Source: Yoonia rosea (GTDB lineage Bacteria > Pseudomonadota > Alphaproteobacteria > Rhodobacterales > Rhodobacteraceae). From it: DNA of 64,000 bases. Made by a program: the position numbers and the translations under genes. Below the pieces are notes generated by a model. It searched no databases and had not been told where the DNA came from. It saw only the letters and a list, made by a program, of their open reading frames with translations. Every line of letters starts with the position of its first letter. Within the stretch, counting starts at the first letter, position 1. Shown one piece after another: positions 43,331-51,674 of the stretch. The DNA is taken from the NCBI RefSeq assembly GCF_900156505.1, contig NZ_FTPR01000001.1, positions 310,001 to 374,000 of the forward strand. Reading direction: 5' to 3'.

Positions 43331-44512
43331 TCAGAAGATTTCAAAAAGACCAGCCGCGCCCATGCCACCGGCAATACACATGCTGACAATACCGTATTTT
43401 GCACCTCTGCGGCGCCCTTCCAGCAACAAATGGCCTGTCAGACGTGCGCCAGTCATACCGAAGGGATGGCCAACGGAGATAGAACCACCGTTGACGTTCA
43501 GTTTGTCCGGGTCAATTTCGAGCTTCTGCGCGCAGTAGATCGCCTGGCTGGCGAAAGCCTCGTTGATTTCCCACAGATCGATATCCGACACCCGCAGCCC
43601 GGCCCTGCGCAACAGTTTGGGGATCGCGAACACCGGACCGATGCCCATTTCATCTGGCTCGCAGCCCGCCACGGCAAAACCGCGCAGCGCGCCCAGTGGT
43701 GTGGCATCGGAAGAAGCTGCCACGGCTTCTGACACCACCACACAGGCCGAAGCTCCGTCGGACAATTGCGAGGCGTTGCCGGCTGTTACAAATAGATCGG
43801 GGCCATTTATCGGGCTCAGACCAGCAAGATCTTCCAATGTGGTATCGGGGCGGTTGCATTCATCGCGTGTCACGGTCACGGCCTTTTGGCTGACAGCGCC
43901 GGTATTGCGGTCCTTGACCGTCATCACTGTCTCCATCGGCACGATTTCCGCATCGAACAGACCCGCTTGCTGGGCCGCGGCAGTGCGCTGCTGGCTTTGC
44001 AGGGCAAACGCGTCTTGCGCATCGCGGCTGATCCCGTAGCGGGCGGCCACAATATCGGCGGTCTCGATCATTTCCATGTAAACGGCAGGTTTGTGTTCTG
44101 CCAGCCACGCATCTTGCAGCGCGTTGGTGTTCAGGACCGGCTGAACCATGGAGATGCTCTCGACCCCGCCTGCGACCACGGCAGAGGCTTCGCCCAGCCG
44201 CACCGCTGCATGGCCCATGGCGATGGCCTGTAGTCCCGATGCGCAGAACCGGTTCACTGTTTGCCCTGGTACGCTAACGGGCAGGCCGCCCCGCAAGGCC
44301 GATTGCCGTGCGATGTTCATGCCGGTGGCCCCTTCGGGAAAGCCGCACCCAAGGATCACATCCTCGATCTGGTCCTCTGCCAGACCTGCGCGCGTGACGG
44401 CGTGCTTGATCACATGGGCACCCAGTGCCGCCCCATGGGTGGCATTCAACGATCCGCGAAAGCTTTTGGCAAGCCCAGTGCGAGCTGTGGACAGGATCAC
44501 GGCGTCAGTCAT
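43331..44512 (-). CDS. Acetyl-CoA C-acyltransferase (thiolase)
   Basis: 393 residues from the ATG at 44512, which overlaps the ligase stop as ATGA. Nucleophilic C90 in VNRFCASGLQA, His in SVGHPFGMTGAR, and second Cys in CIAGGMGAAG complete the thiolase triad; NEAFA is also present. It splits or forms 3-ketoacyl-CoA. Last gene of a catabolic operon with a CoA ligase and aldehyde dehydrogenase, so thiolytic breakdown of an acyl chain is likely. Confidence 0.9.
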   Translation of the reverse strand: MTDAVILSTARTGLAKSFRGSLNATHGAALGAHVIKHAVTRAGLAEDQIEDVILGCGFPEGATGMNIARQSALRGGLPVSVPGQTVNRFCASGLQAIAMGHAAVRLGEASAVVAGGVESISMVQPVLNTNALQDAWLAEHKPAVYMEMIETADIVAARYGISRDAQDAFALQSQQRTAAAQQAGLFDAEIVPMETVMTVKDRNTGAVSQKAVTVTRDECNRPDTTLEDLAGLSPINGPDLFVTAGNASQLSDGASACVVVSEAVAASSDATPLGALRGFAVAGCEPDEMGIGPVFAIPKLLRRAGLRVSDIDLWEINEAFASQAIYCAQKLEIDPDKLNVNGGSISVGHPFGMTGARLTGHLLLEGRRRGAKYGIVSMCIAGGMGAAGLFEIF

Positions 44513-46170
44513 GTATTTACCTTTGCATCTTCGTTGTCTTGCAGTGTGCGCCAAAGCACTTTGCCCGCGGGGCTTTTGGGAAGGCTGTCCACCACTTCAA
44601 GTAAACGCGGGACCTTGTAAGCCGCCATATGGTCTTGCGCCCAAGCGGTCAGGTCTTCTGCTGTGAGCGTTGTGCCTGTTTTGAGGACGGCCACGGCTTT
44701 CACGGTCTGGCCGCGATAGGCATCTGGGGCGCCGACCACACAGACTTCGGCGATAGCGGGGTGCTGATAGAGGCGGCTTTCGACCTCTGCAGGCCAGACC
44801 TTATAGCCCGAGGCATTCACCATGCGTTTCAGCCGATCAACGATGGTAATCCGGCCTTGCTCATCGGCCTGCGCAAGATCGCCCGTCCGCAAGAACCGTT
44901 TGCCTTCAAGCGTGATGAAGGTCTCTTGGTCGGCATCTGGGTTATTCCAGTAGCCGCGCAACATCTGCGGGCCCGACACAACAATTTCACCGACGTCGCC
45001 AGCGGGCACGGGTGCCAAAGTATCAGGGTCAAGCAGGGCCAGATCGGTGTCCATCACAGGCATGCCGACGCTGCCGGTCTTGGGATTCTCGGCACTATTG
45101 TGCGTAATCGGCCCCATGGCTTCCGTCATGCCATAGACTTCGACGAATTGCAGTCCGGTCAGATCGCGCAACCTGCCAGCCACCGCATCAGGCATCGCGC
45201 TGCCACCACCATAGATCAGGTCCAGGCTGGCAAGGTCTTCCGCTTTCAGACCTTCGGCATTCAGCAGATCGATGATCGCTGTGGGAACGGTGCACCAGAC
45301 GGACACGCCATAGGCCGCAATCAGACCGGCGGCGGCGTTGCGATCCCAGCGGGACATGATCACAATCGTCGCTTGCGTGGCGATGGCGGCGTTCATGATC
45401 CCTTGCATGCCGACGATATGGAACATCGGGGTTGCGCCCAGATGGACCTCGTCTCCGGTATAGTGAAACCAGCTGGCCATGACATTGACAGCGTGCAGCG
45501 CAGTGGCATGCGTATGGATGCAGCCTTTGCCACGTCCGGTCGATCCGGATGTATAGGGCATGATCGCCACGTCATCCACGGCAAGTGCTACAGGCGCGAA
45601 AGGGCACTCCATCGCCATCATCTCGGTCCAGTCGACGACGCCGGTCATGGGGTCTGTTGCTTTGGTCGACGGGAAATCAGGCACCGGAACCAATGGCGAA
45701 GCAGGCAGCTCTGATCCGTAATAGGCTGTCATCACGTGGTCCAAGACGCCAGTCCCTATCAAAGGGGCGGCGGTGCCGACTGTGTCTTGCGCAGCAAAAA
45801 CGGTGCGTATGCCCGCATCCTTGCAGATATAGGTAACTTCATCCTGCTTGTGCATGGCATTGATTGGAACAGCAACGCCGCCTGCACGGATCACGCCATA
45901 GAAAGCCGCCACAAACTGCGGCGCGTTTTGCATATAGATGCCGACCCTGTCGCCCTTTGCGACATTGCAGACCTTTTGCAAGTAGCCCGCAATCTGGGTC
46001 ACCTCAGCGTCAAGAGCCGCATAAGTCTTTGTCGCACCGTAGAAGACCAGCGCCGGTTTGTCAGGCACGGCCGCCGCCGCTGCGCGCAGATTGTCATCCA
46101 GCGTATGGGTGGCGGGTGGCAGTGTTCTGGGCAGACCCGCAGGCCAGTGATCCAAATGTGTCCGAAGCAT
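44509..46170 (-). CDS. AMP-dependent acyl-CoA synthetase
   Basis: 553 residues from the ATG at 46170 with GGAGGGG upstream. Adenylate-forming motifs: MPYTSGSTGRGKGCIHTHA (phosphate loop), VEVYGMTEAMGPITH, LRTGDLAQADEQGRITIVDRLKRMVNASGYKVWP and PKSPAGKVLWR (catalytic Lys). It activates a carboxylic acid with CoA. Downstream of the aldehyde dehydrogenase, it would take the acid the dehydrogenase makes. Substrate length is unknown. Confidence 0.88.
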   Translation of the reverse strand: MLRTHLDHWPAGLPRTLPPATHTLDDNLRAAAAAVPDKPALVFYGATKTYAALDAEVTQIAGYLQKVCNVAKGDRVGIYMQNAPQFVAAFYGVIRAGGVAVPINAMHKQDEVTYICKDAGIRTVFAAQDTVGTAAPLIGTGVLDHVMTAYYGSELPASPLVPVPDFPSTKATDPMTGVVDWTEMMAMECPFAPVALAVDDVAIMPYTSGSTGRGKGCIHTHATALHAVNVMASWFHYTGDEVHLGATPMFHIVGMQGIMNAAIATQATIVIMSRWDRNAAAGLIAAYGVSVWCTVPTAIIDLLNAEGLKAEDLASLDLIYGGGSAMPDAVAGRLRDLTGLQFVEVYGMTEAMGPITHNSAENPKTGSVGMPVMDTDLALLDPDTLAPVPAGDVGEIVVSGPQMLRGYWNNPDADQETFITLEGKRFLRTGDLAQADEQGRITIVDRLKRMVNASGYKVWPAEVESRLYQHPAIAEVCVVGAPDAYRGQTVKAVAVLKTGTTLTAEDLTAWAQDHMAAYKVPRLLEVVDSLPKSPAGKVLWRTLQDNEDAKVNT

Positions 46171-46195
46171 CTTTATCCCCTCCAACCTTTTGCGA

Positions 46196-46223
46196 CAGCG
46201 GAGCCGATTTATCGGCCCCGCTG
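46196..46223 (-). terminator. Intercistronic hairpin before CoA ligase
   Basis: CAGCGG-A-GCCGA (46196-46207), loop TTTA, TCGGC-C-CCGCTG (46212-46223): an 11-bp stem with one internal mismatch. No U tract follows in the transcript. One of three hairpins in this operon. Confidence 0.55.
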
Positions 46224-46240
46224 TGGGTTTCATGCGCGCT

Positions 46241-47776
46241 TCAGGAAATGACCCGCGACTGGGTTTCGCGGCTGGTCATCATGCCGATGAAGCCGTTGAA
46301 CGTCGGCGTCAGGATCGCGGCACCTGCAGCCAGCACGTAGCCGTGGCCGCGGTCTGCGTAGTAGGTCGGGACAACATCCAGCAAGTACCAAAGCCCATGG
46401 CCCCAGACGATCAGTGCAGGCGCAAAGGCAAAGTTCACGGCAAAAATCATGACCTCGTGCCAGAGGTTTTCGCGGCCGCGGCTTTGGAAATAGAGCGCAA
46501 GCAATGCAAAGGCGGTCAGGGACAGACCAGAGACGATATAGAAACCGCCACCTGACGTCACCGCCATGCTGGGTTCGCCCAACTGCTCGCCCCAGGCGAT
46601 CTGTTGCAGGCCGGCCAGGACCGCGCTGACGTAAAAGATGTTTCGCGCCAGTGTTGATGTACCATCGCGCATCATCAACCACATGCCCGACACGATGGCC
46701 GCCGCGATCAAAATACCGAAACCTGCTGTTTGCACATATCTACCTGCATAAAGCGCCGCTTCGGCTGCCAATGTAGTCGCGGGGGCAACGTCCTGTGCAA
46801 CGGTCCAGCCGCTGAGCCCCGTACCGGTCAGATAGCTGGCCAGAACAGTCAGGACCGCTGCGACAGTCGCGAGACCCAAAAAGACCTGCAGGCCAACCGG
46901 ATGTGGTGCGACCTCGACCGGCTTGGGGCGGACGGGTGCGGTCGACCGGTTCCACGCGAAAAGCGCATAGCCAATCAGCAGACACTGCCAGAAGGTCAGG
47001 ATATTGACGAGGTTATTGACCTCACCTTGCGTCAGATGCGGATAGACCCATCCCAAGACGGCCCAGTCATAGCGCTGGATCGGCGCATTCAAGAAGGCCG
47101 CGAACGTATAGATCTGAAAGCCAAGGTGCAGCGGAAAGTTGCGTTTCTTGATGAACACGATCGCGAGGACCTGTGCGATAATCGTGCTGAGCGCGAGGAA
47201 CCACAGCTGAATATGGAACGCAAACCCCTGATAGGTGTTTTCAATGCCTGTATGCACCATGTGATAAATCGCAGCAAAACACATCGCAAATAGTGCCAAG
47301 ATATAGGCCCCGCCGATGGCGCGGTGTGCTTTTCGATGTTTCTTGCGAAAGGACGGGGTGAACTGGAACATGCCAAGGATCAGCACCGCACCGCCCAGAA
47401 CCATGTGCAGGCTCAGCGCTGACTTCTCGACCGGCGCCATGCTGTCGTAATAGCGCACCGGATCGGAGTTGCCGTTGCTGCCGAAGCCGAAATAGGTGCC
47501 AGTGACCATCGCAGTCAGGTTGTTCCACAAAGGATAGGCTTCCTGCGCCTTCTCGGCGATTTCGGAATAAGGCACACCTTGGTTGCCCGCCGCCTCGACC
47601 TCGTCGAACAGCTGTTGATGGCTTGGGTCGTAGTTTTGCGGCAGCAGTTTGAAACCTGCCTCCCAGACCAGAAAGCTGTAAAAGGCCAGCGCCACACAAA
47701 GCACGGCCCACAAGATGACTGGTTTGGACACGCGCGCTGTTCTTTCGCGGGGGGGATCAATGGACTGGATTGTCAT
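46241..47776 (-). CDS. DUF2306-like multi-pass membrane protein
   Basis: 511 residues with about 12 predicted membrane helices. The N-terminal half has SLHMVLGGAVLILGMFQFTPSFRKKHRKAHRAIGGAYILALFAMC, with closely spaced His residues (K-H-R-K-A-H-R) typical of DUF2306/haem-membrane-like proteins; the C-terminal half adds six further helices. It may handle a cofactor or a quinone, or move the substrate of the operon, but function is not known. It lies between the CoA ligase and the outer-membrane protein. Confidence 0.65.
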   Translation of the reverse strand: MTIQSIDPPRERTARVSKPVILWAVLCVALAFYSFLVWEAGFKLLPQNYDPSHQQLFDEVEAAGNQGVPYSEIAEKAQEAYPLWNNLTAMVTGTYFGFGSNGNSDPVRYYDSMAPVEKSALSLHMVLGGAVLILGMFQFTPSFRKKHRKAHRAIGGAYILALFAMCFAAIYHMVHTGIENTYQGFAFHIQLWFLALSTIIAQVLAIVFIKKRNFPLHLGFQIYTFAAFLNAPIQRYDWAVLGWVYPHLTQGEVNNLVNILTFWQCLLIGYALFAWNRSTAPVRPKPVEVAPHPVGLQVFLGLATVAAVLTVLASYLTGTGLSGWTVAQDVAPATTLAAEAALYAGRYVQTAGFGILIAAAIVSGMWLMMRDGTSTLARNIFYVSAVLAGLQQIAWGEQLGEPSMAVTSGGGFYIVSGLSLTAFALLALYFQSRGRENLWHEVMIFAVNFAFAPALIVWGHGLWYLLDVVPTYYADRGHGYVLAAGAAILTPTFNGFIGMMTSRETQSRVIS

Positions 47777-47815
47777 GGCATTTTTCCTGTTGCTACAAGA
47801 AGAGAGGGATAAGAC

Positions 47816-47834
47816 GGGGCGGTCAGGCCGCCCC
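47816..47834 (-). terminator. Intercistronic hairpin before the membrane protein gene
   Basis: GGGGCGG (47816-47822) pairs with CCGCCCC (47828-47834) around a five-base loop. Located just upstream of the DUF2306-like gene's binding site. Confidence 0.5.
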
Positions 47835-47859
47835 GGCGTGGTTTGTATCTACCTGCGGG

Positions 47860-48795
47860 TCACTGGCCAAAAACGGCGATCGGGACGATCACGTTGAACC
47901 AAAACCGGTCGCCGCCGCCTGTATTCTCGACAAGCACATCGGTTGTGTACATTGCGTTCAAATTGACCGGCCCCAGTTGCTTGGTCACCGACAACCCGAC
48001 ACCGGCAGATGCGCTGCGTTCTGCAACAAATCCGCCATAAGCCGCGTCAGGGTTTTCATCATCGGTGATCTGTTGGCGCCAATAGCCTACGGCACCGGCG
48101 CTGAAATCATTGCCCACGTCTTTCATTGCGGTCAGGTTCAGCATGACCTCGTCGCCGGAGGTGTAGCCGTTGTCTTCATTTTCCAGATTGGCAAAATACA
48201 AAAGATGCGCCGAGGCGTTCCAGCCGTCGCGCAAATAGCTGTAGCCAACGCTGGGCGAAATGGTCCAGAAGTTCTGGCCCGGATTGACCAGTTCCGCCGC
48301 ATCCCAACCGGTCGGCGTATGAAAGCTGACACCTGCATTCAGGAACGCACCGGGTGTGATCTCCCACGCGATGTCGATAGGCCGGATTTCCATCGACCCG
48401 ACACCGGAGTTTTCGGCATCCACAGGGCCGAACGGTGTCGCGATATTTTCCCCTTCGACGTCGATAAAAGGCACTGTCAGGAACGCGCGATATTCGCCGC
48501 CAAGCACCTGTTGGCCCGGCACAATCGCGAATTGCAGAACGGTGTCGCGGATCGTCAACTCGGTGGGCGTCTCGTTACCGTCGTCATCATAGAAAGTCTG
48601 ATCGCTTAGCCCCGACCGGCTACTGACGAAAATGCCGTCAACCGGTGTCGGGCCTGCAATTGGCACGCCCATGCTGGCCCCGGGCGGAATGGTTGGCAGT
48701 ACGCCGGGTTCGCGCGCGACAGCGCTGGTGGCGCAAACAAGCGCGAGGGCAGCGCAAGCACCGCTTCGGGCTGTGAATTTGGTAAGTTTTTTCAT
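47860..48795 (-). CDS. Outer-membrane MetA-pathway-like protein
   Basis: 311 residues: signal peptide MKKLTKFTARSGACAALALVCATSAVA, then a beta-barrel pattern and ending FWFNVIVPIAVFGQ. ISPSVGYSYLRDGWNASAHLLYFANLENEDN and LQFAIVPGQQVLGGEYRAFLTVPFIDVEG resemble the phenol-MetA-degradation (SphA) family, outer-membrane channels for aromatic or other hydrophobic substrates. It would let the operon's substrate into the cell. Confidence 0.78.
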   Translation of the reverse strand: MKKLTKFTARSGACAALALVCATSAVAREPGVLPTIPPGASMGVPIAGPTPVDGIFVSSRSGLSDQTFYDDDGNETPTELTIRDTVLQFAIVPGQQVLGGEYRAFLTVPFIDVEGENIATPFGPVDAENSGVGSMEIRPIDIAWEITPGAFLNAGVSFHTPTGWDAAELVNPGQNFWTISPSVGYSYLRDGWNASAHLLYFANLENEDNGYTSGDEVMLNLTAMKDVGNDFSAGAVGYWRQQITDDENPDAAYGGFVAERSASAGVGLSVTKQLGPVNLNAMYTTDVLVENTGGGDRFWFNVIVPIAVFGQ

Positions 48796-48816
48796 GGGTT
48801 TTATCCTGTTTCGCAG

Positions 48817-48867
48817 GCATCAGTGGTCCGGCCCGTCAAGTGCGGGGGGCGGGCAGGACCGTGATGC
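48817..48867 (-). terminator. Intercistronic hairpin after aldehyde dehydrogenase
   Basis: GCATCA/TGATGC, GGTCC/GGACC and GCCCG/CGGGC arms pair (48817-48835 with 48850-48867) with small bulges. It lies between the dehydrogenase stop and the next ATG. Probably a partial terminator or stabiliser. Confidence 0.5.
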
Positions 48868-48879
48868 AGTACGCGCTGG

Positions 48880-50286
48880 TTACTGAAGAATGACCTGAAT
48901 ATCGGTGTTTTCCATCAGGCCCTCGTCGCCGAATTCGACGCCGATGCCGGATTTCTTCACGCCGCCGAAGGGGGCATTGGGTTGCAACGCACCATGCTTG
49001 TTGATCCAGACAGAACCAGCTTCCATGCGCAGCGCCAGTGATTTGGCCTTGTCCATATCATTGGTCCAGATCGACCCACCAAGCCCAGCATCCGAGGCGT
49101 TCGCGCGCTCCAGCGCGTCCTCGATATCGCGGTAACGCATCACCGGCACAGCGGGACCGAATTGCTCTTCGGTCACCAGCGGATGGTCGTCGGGCAGATC
49201 GGTGACAATCGTGGTCTCGTGGAACTGGCCCTCACCCGATTTGCCGCCCAGTTGGACAGTGCCGACCTGCGCCGCAGATTCAACCAGACGCGCAACTTTT
49301 TCGTGCTGGAACGGTGTCGTCAGCGGACCCATCAGCACGCCCTCGTCCATGCCATTGCCCATCGGCATGTTTTTGGCAACATTGACGAGTTCCGCGACAA
49401 CCGCATCGTGGACATCTTCGTGTACGTAGACGCGCTTCATCGCGGCGCAGGTCTGCCCGGTATTGATAAATGCGCCCCAGAACAAACCCTCGGCAATCGC
49501 CTTGGGGTCGACATCTGGCAGGACGATGCCCGCGTCGTTGCCACCCAGTTCCAGCGTGAGACGCTTCATTGTCGTTGCGGCACCCTGCATGACCTTTTCG
49601 CCGGTCGCTGTCGATCCGGTGAACACGATCTTGCGGATGTCAGGGTGCTGGGCCATCGCGGCCCCGATGCTGGCACCCTGATCGTCGGATGTGACGACAT
49701 TCAGAACACCTGCGGGCAGGATCTGGTTCATGATCTGCACGGCAAGCATGGTGGACAGCGGCGTAAACGGCGATGGTTTCACCACCACGGTATTGCCGGC
49801 AAGCAAGGCTGGCATAATGTGCCAGATCGCAATGATGACGGGCCAGTTCCATGGCAGGATGGATCCGACAACGCCCAAAGACTTGCGGTGCAGTTCAACG
49901 CGACCTTCTTCGTTGTCCTGCAGGACCTTCACAGGCATTTCAAGTGCGGCAGTGTATCTGGTCCAGGCAACGGCTCCGCCCAACTCAAAATGGGACCCGA
50001 TGCCCGCCAAAGGCTTGCCGTTTTCACGTGTCAAAAGCTCGGCCAGTTCACCGGCGCGCGCCTCCATCGCGTCGGCCAGTGCATTCAGCGTCTTCTGACG
50101 TTCCGCATAAGGCAATGCCGACCAAGCCGGATAGGCCGCTTTGGCGGCGCTGACGGCGCGATCCAGTTCATCAAGGCTGGCGTTTGCGACACTGCCGATG
50201 ACCTCACCTGTTGCCGGGTTCATCACGGCAAAACTCTCTTGTCCGGCGACCTGAAGGCCGCCGATTGTCATGCCCATATCAAGCAT
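48880..50286 (-). CDS. NAD(P)-dependent aldehyde dehydrogenase
   Basis: 468 residues. ILPWNWPVIIAIWHIMPALLAGNTVVVKPSPFTPLS (NAD site), GSTATGEKV, general base Glu in LTLELGGNDAGIV and nucleophilic Cys in NTGQTCAAMKRVYVHE are all present. It oxidises an aldehyde to an acid. It is the first gene of the operon that ends with the thiolase, and is divergent from a MarR gene. Two GTTGCANNTGCAAC-type palindromes lie upstream. Substrate unknown. Confidence 0.9.
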   Translation of the reverse strand: MLDMGMTIGGLQVAGQESFAVMNPATGEVIGSVANASLDELDRAVSAAKAAYPAWSALPYAERQKTLNALADAMEARAGELAELLTRENGKPLAGIGSHFELGGAVAWTRYTAALEMPVKVLQDNEEGRVELHRKSLGVVGSILPWNWPVIIAIWHIMPALLAGNTVVVKPSPFTPLSTMLAVQIMNQILPAGVLNVVTSDDQGASIGAAMAQHPDIRKIVFTGSTATGEKVMQGAATTMKRLTLELGGNDAGIVLPDVDPKAIAEGLFWGAFINTGQTCAAMKRVYVHEDVHDAVVAELVNVAKNMPMGNGMDEGVLMGPLTTPFQHEKVARLVESAAQVGTVQLGGKSGEGQFHETTIVTDLPDDHPLVTEEQFGPAVPVMRYRDIEDALERANASDAGLGGSIWTNDMDKAKSLALRMEAGSVWINKHGALQPNAPFGGVKKSGIGVEFGDEGLMENTDIQVILQ

Positions 50287-50440
50287 AATTCTCTCTCCCT
50301 AGTTCGGTGCGATCTTGTGGCACTTGCGGGCATCAAGGGCGAATCGCCGCTGCTGAACGCTAATGCTTTAAAAAGGCTCCTACATTTCCTCCGATCCACC
50401 TCGATTCTGCGGTGGAATACAAAAATGGTAGCGGATATAA

Positions 50441-50473
50441 GTTGCACGAGCAACATAAAGTTGCATGTGCAAC
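50441..50473. promoter_or_regulatory. Two GTTGC-type palindromes between ALDH and MarR genes
   Basis: GTTGCACGAGCAAC (50441-50454) and GTTGCATGTGCAAC (50460-50473), centres 19 bp apart. They match two sites at 51619-51655, so one or both MarR proteins here likely bind them. Confidence 0.75.
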
Positions 50474-50533
50474 ACCGTACTTTGGCCGATGCAGGCCGTT
50501 GGCTTACATGCCGCAACGCAGTATGAGGGACCT

Positions 50534-51073
50534 ATGGATGATCTAACCAAAGGCCCGATGGGCACGGACATGTATTTCGTTGATGTCGAAGACCCGAATA
50601 CGGGTGAGACGTTTCAAACGCTCAGTATTTCGCGCACGCCTGCGATGCTGATGTCCTTTGCGGCCAACAAGTTTACCGAAGGGGCGTCCAATTACTTCAG
50701 CGACAATTTCGGTTTGGGGACCGTGGATTGGCGCATGCTTTTGTTGCTGGCGCGCACGCCGGGTGTGACGTCCGCCGAAGCGGCAAGCACAATTGGTGTG
50801 GATAAAGGGACCGTCAGTCGCAGTGTCAGTCGCCTGACCAAGAGTGAATTGATCAAGCTGGGCGAACTTCATGCAAACGGGCGCAGCCGCGGCCTCACGC
50901 TCAGCCCGACAGGCCGCGCACTGCACGACAAGATTTTGCAGGCGGCAACGGTTCAGAACAATTTTCTGATGAAAGGCTTTGATCCGGACGAAGTGGCCGT
51001 TTTCTGCGACTTTCTTCAGCGGTTCACGCAAAACCTGAACGAATTGATCGAACAAGGAAATTCCGCGTCTTAG
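50534..51073 (+). CDS. MarR-family regulator (ALDH side)
   Basis: 179 residues from the ATG at 50534 with AGGGA upstream; the longer ORF would begin over the operators. HTH region: FGLGTVDWRMLLLLARTPGVTSAEAASTIGVDKGTVSRSVSRLTKSELIKLGELHANGRSRGLTLSPTG. Divergent from the aldehyde dehydrogenase operon. It probably represses it until an aromatic ligand binds. Confidence 0.86.
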   Translation: MDDLTKGPMGTDMYFVDVEDPNTGETFQTLSISRTPAMLMSFAANKFTEGASNYFSDNFGLGTVDWRMLLLLARTPGVTSAEAASTIGVDKGTVSRSVSRLTKSELIKLGELHANGRSRGLTLSPTGRALHDKILQAATVQNNFLMKGFDPDEVAVFCDFLQRFTQNLNELIEQGNSAS

Positions 51074-51094
51074 GTGCCAAAGGCGTGGTAACGC

Positions 51095-51577
51095 CTATGC
51101 GCTATCAAGCGGCGGTTTCGGCATCGCCTTGGCCTTTGGGTCATCGTCCAAGACGCTGTGGAAATGGTCAATGACGCGGTAGAACGCCGCCATATCCGCC
51201 GGTGGCACGTCTTTCAAAAGGCGCGCTTCGGTCTGCGTGGCATCCGTCAGCAGGGCCTTGATCGCGTCTCTCCCTGTCTGCGTAAGTATAATTTCGATCA
51301 GTCGCGCGTCATTTGTGCTGCTGTGTTTTTCCACCAGCCCCGCCTTTTCCAACCTTCCGACAGCGCGGCTGACGCGGGATTTCTCAAGATTCGTAAAGTG
51401 CTGGATATCGCGGACAGACACCACGCCGCAATGTTGCAGGTGCACCAGAACCCGCCATTCCGCCACGCTCAGATCATGCGACGCTGCATAGTCGACCGAC
51501 AGCCTGTTGCTGATCCGCTCGGATATGACTGCAAGGCGATAGGGAAGAAAATCCGACAAGCGGAAGCGGCTGTTCAT
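51095..51577 (-). CDS. MarR-family regulator of the homogentisate operon
   Basis: 160 residues from the ATG at 51577 (M at the start of MNSRFRLSDFLPYRLAVISERISNRL); the longer ORF begins inside the operator. HTH: DLSVAEWRVLVHLQHCGVVSVRDIQHFTNLEKSRVSRAVGRLEKAGLVEKHSSTNDARLIEIILTQTG. It is divergent from the MBL-monooxygenase-hmgA operon and convergent with the other MarR gene. It likely senses homogentisate or a related phenylacetate. Confidence 0.86.
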   Translation of the reverse strand: MNSRFRLSDFLPYRLAVISERISNRLSVDYAASHDLSVAEWRVLVHLQHCGVVSVRDIQHFTNLEKSRVSRAVGRLEKAGLVEKHSSTNDARLIEIILTQTGRDAIKALLTDATQTEARLLKDVPPADMAAFYRVIDHFHSVLDDDPKAKAMPKPPLDSA

Positions 51578-51618
51578 AGGGGCACTCTCACGAATTTTGT
51601 CGCAGGATATTGACATTT

Positions 51619-51655
51619 GTTGCAGATGCAACGATTAACTTGTTGCAAATGCAAC
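51619..51655. promoter_or_regulatory. Two GTTGCANNTGCAAC palindromes upstream of homogentisate operon
   Basis: GTTGCAGATGCAAC (51619-51632) and GTTGCAAATGCAAC (51642-51655), both perfect 6-2-6 inverted repeats, centres 23 bp apart. They lie between the MarR gene and the MBL gene. Confidence 0.8.
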
Positions 51656-51674
51656 GATCTTCAGGGAGAGAATC

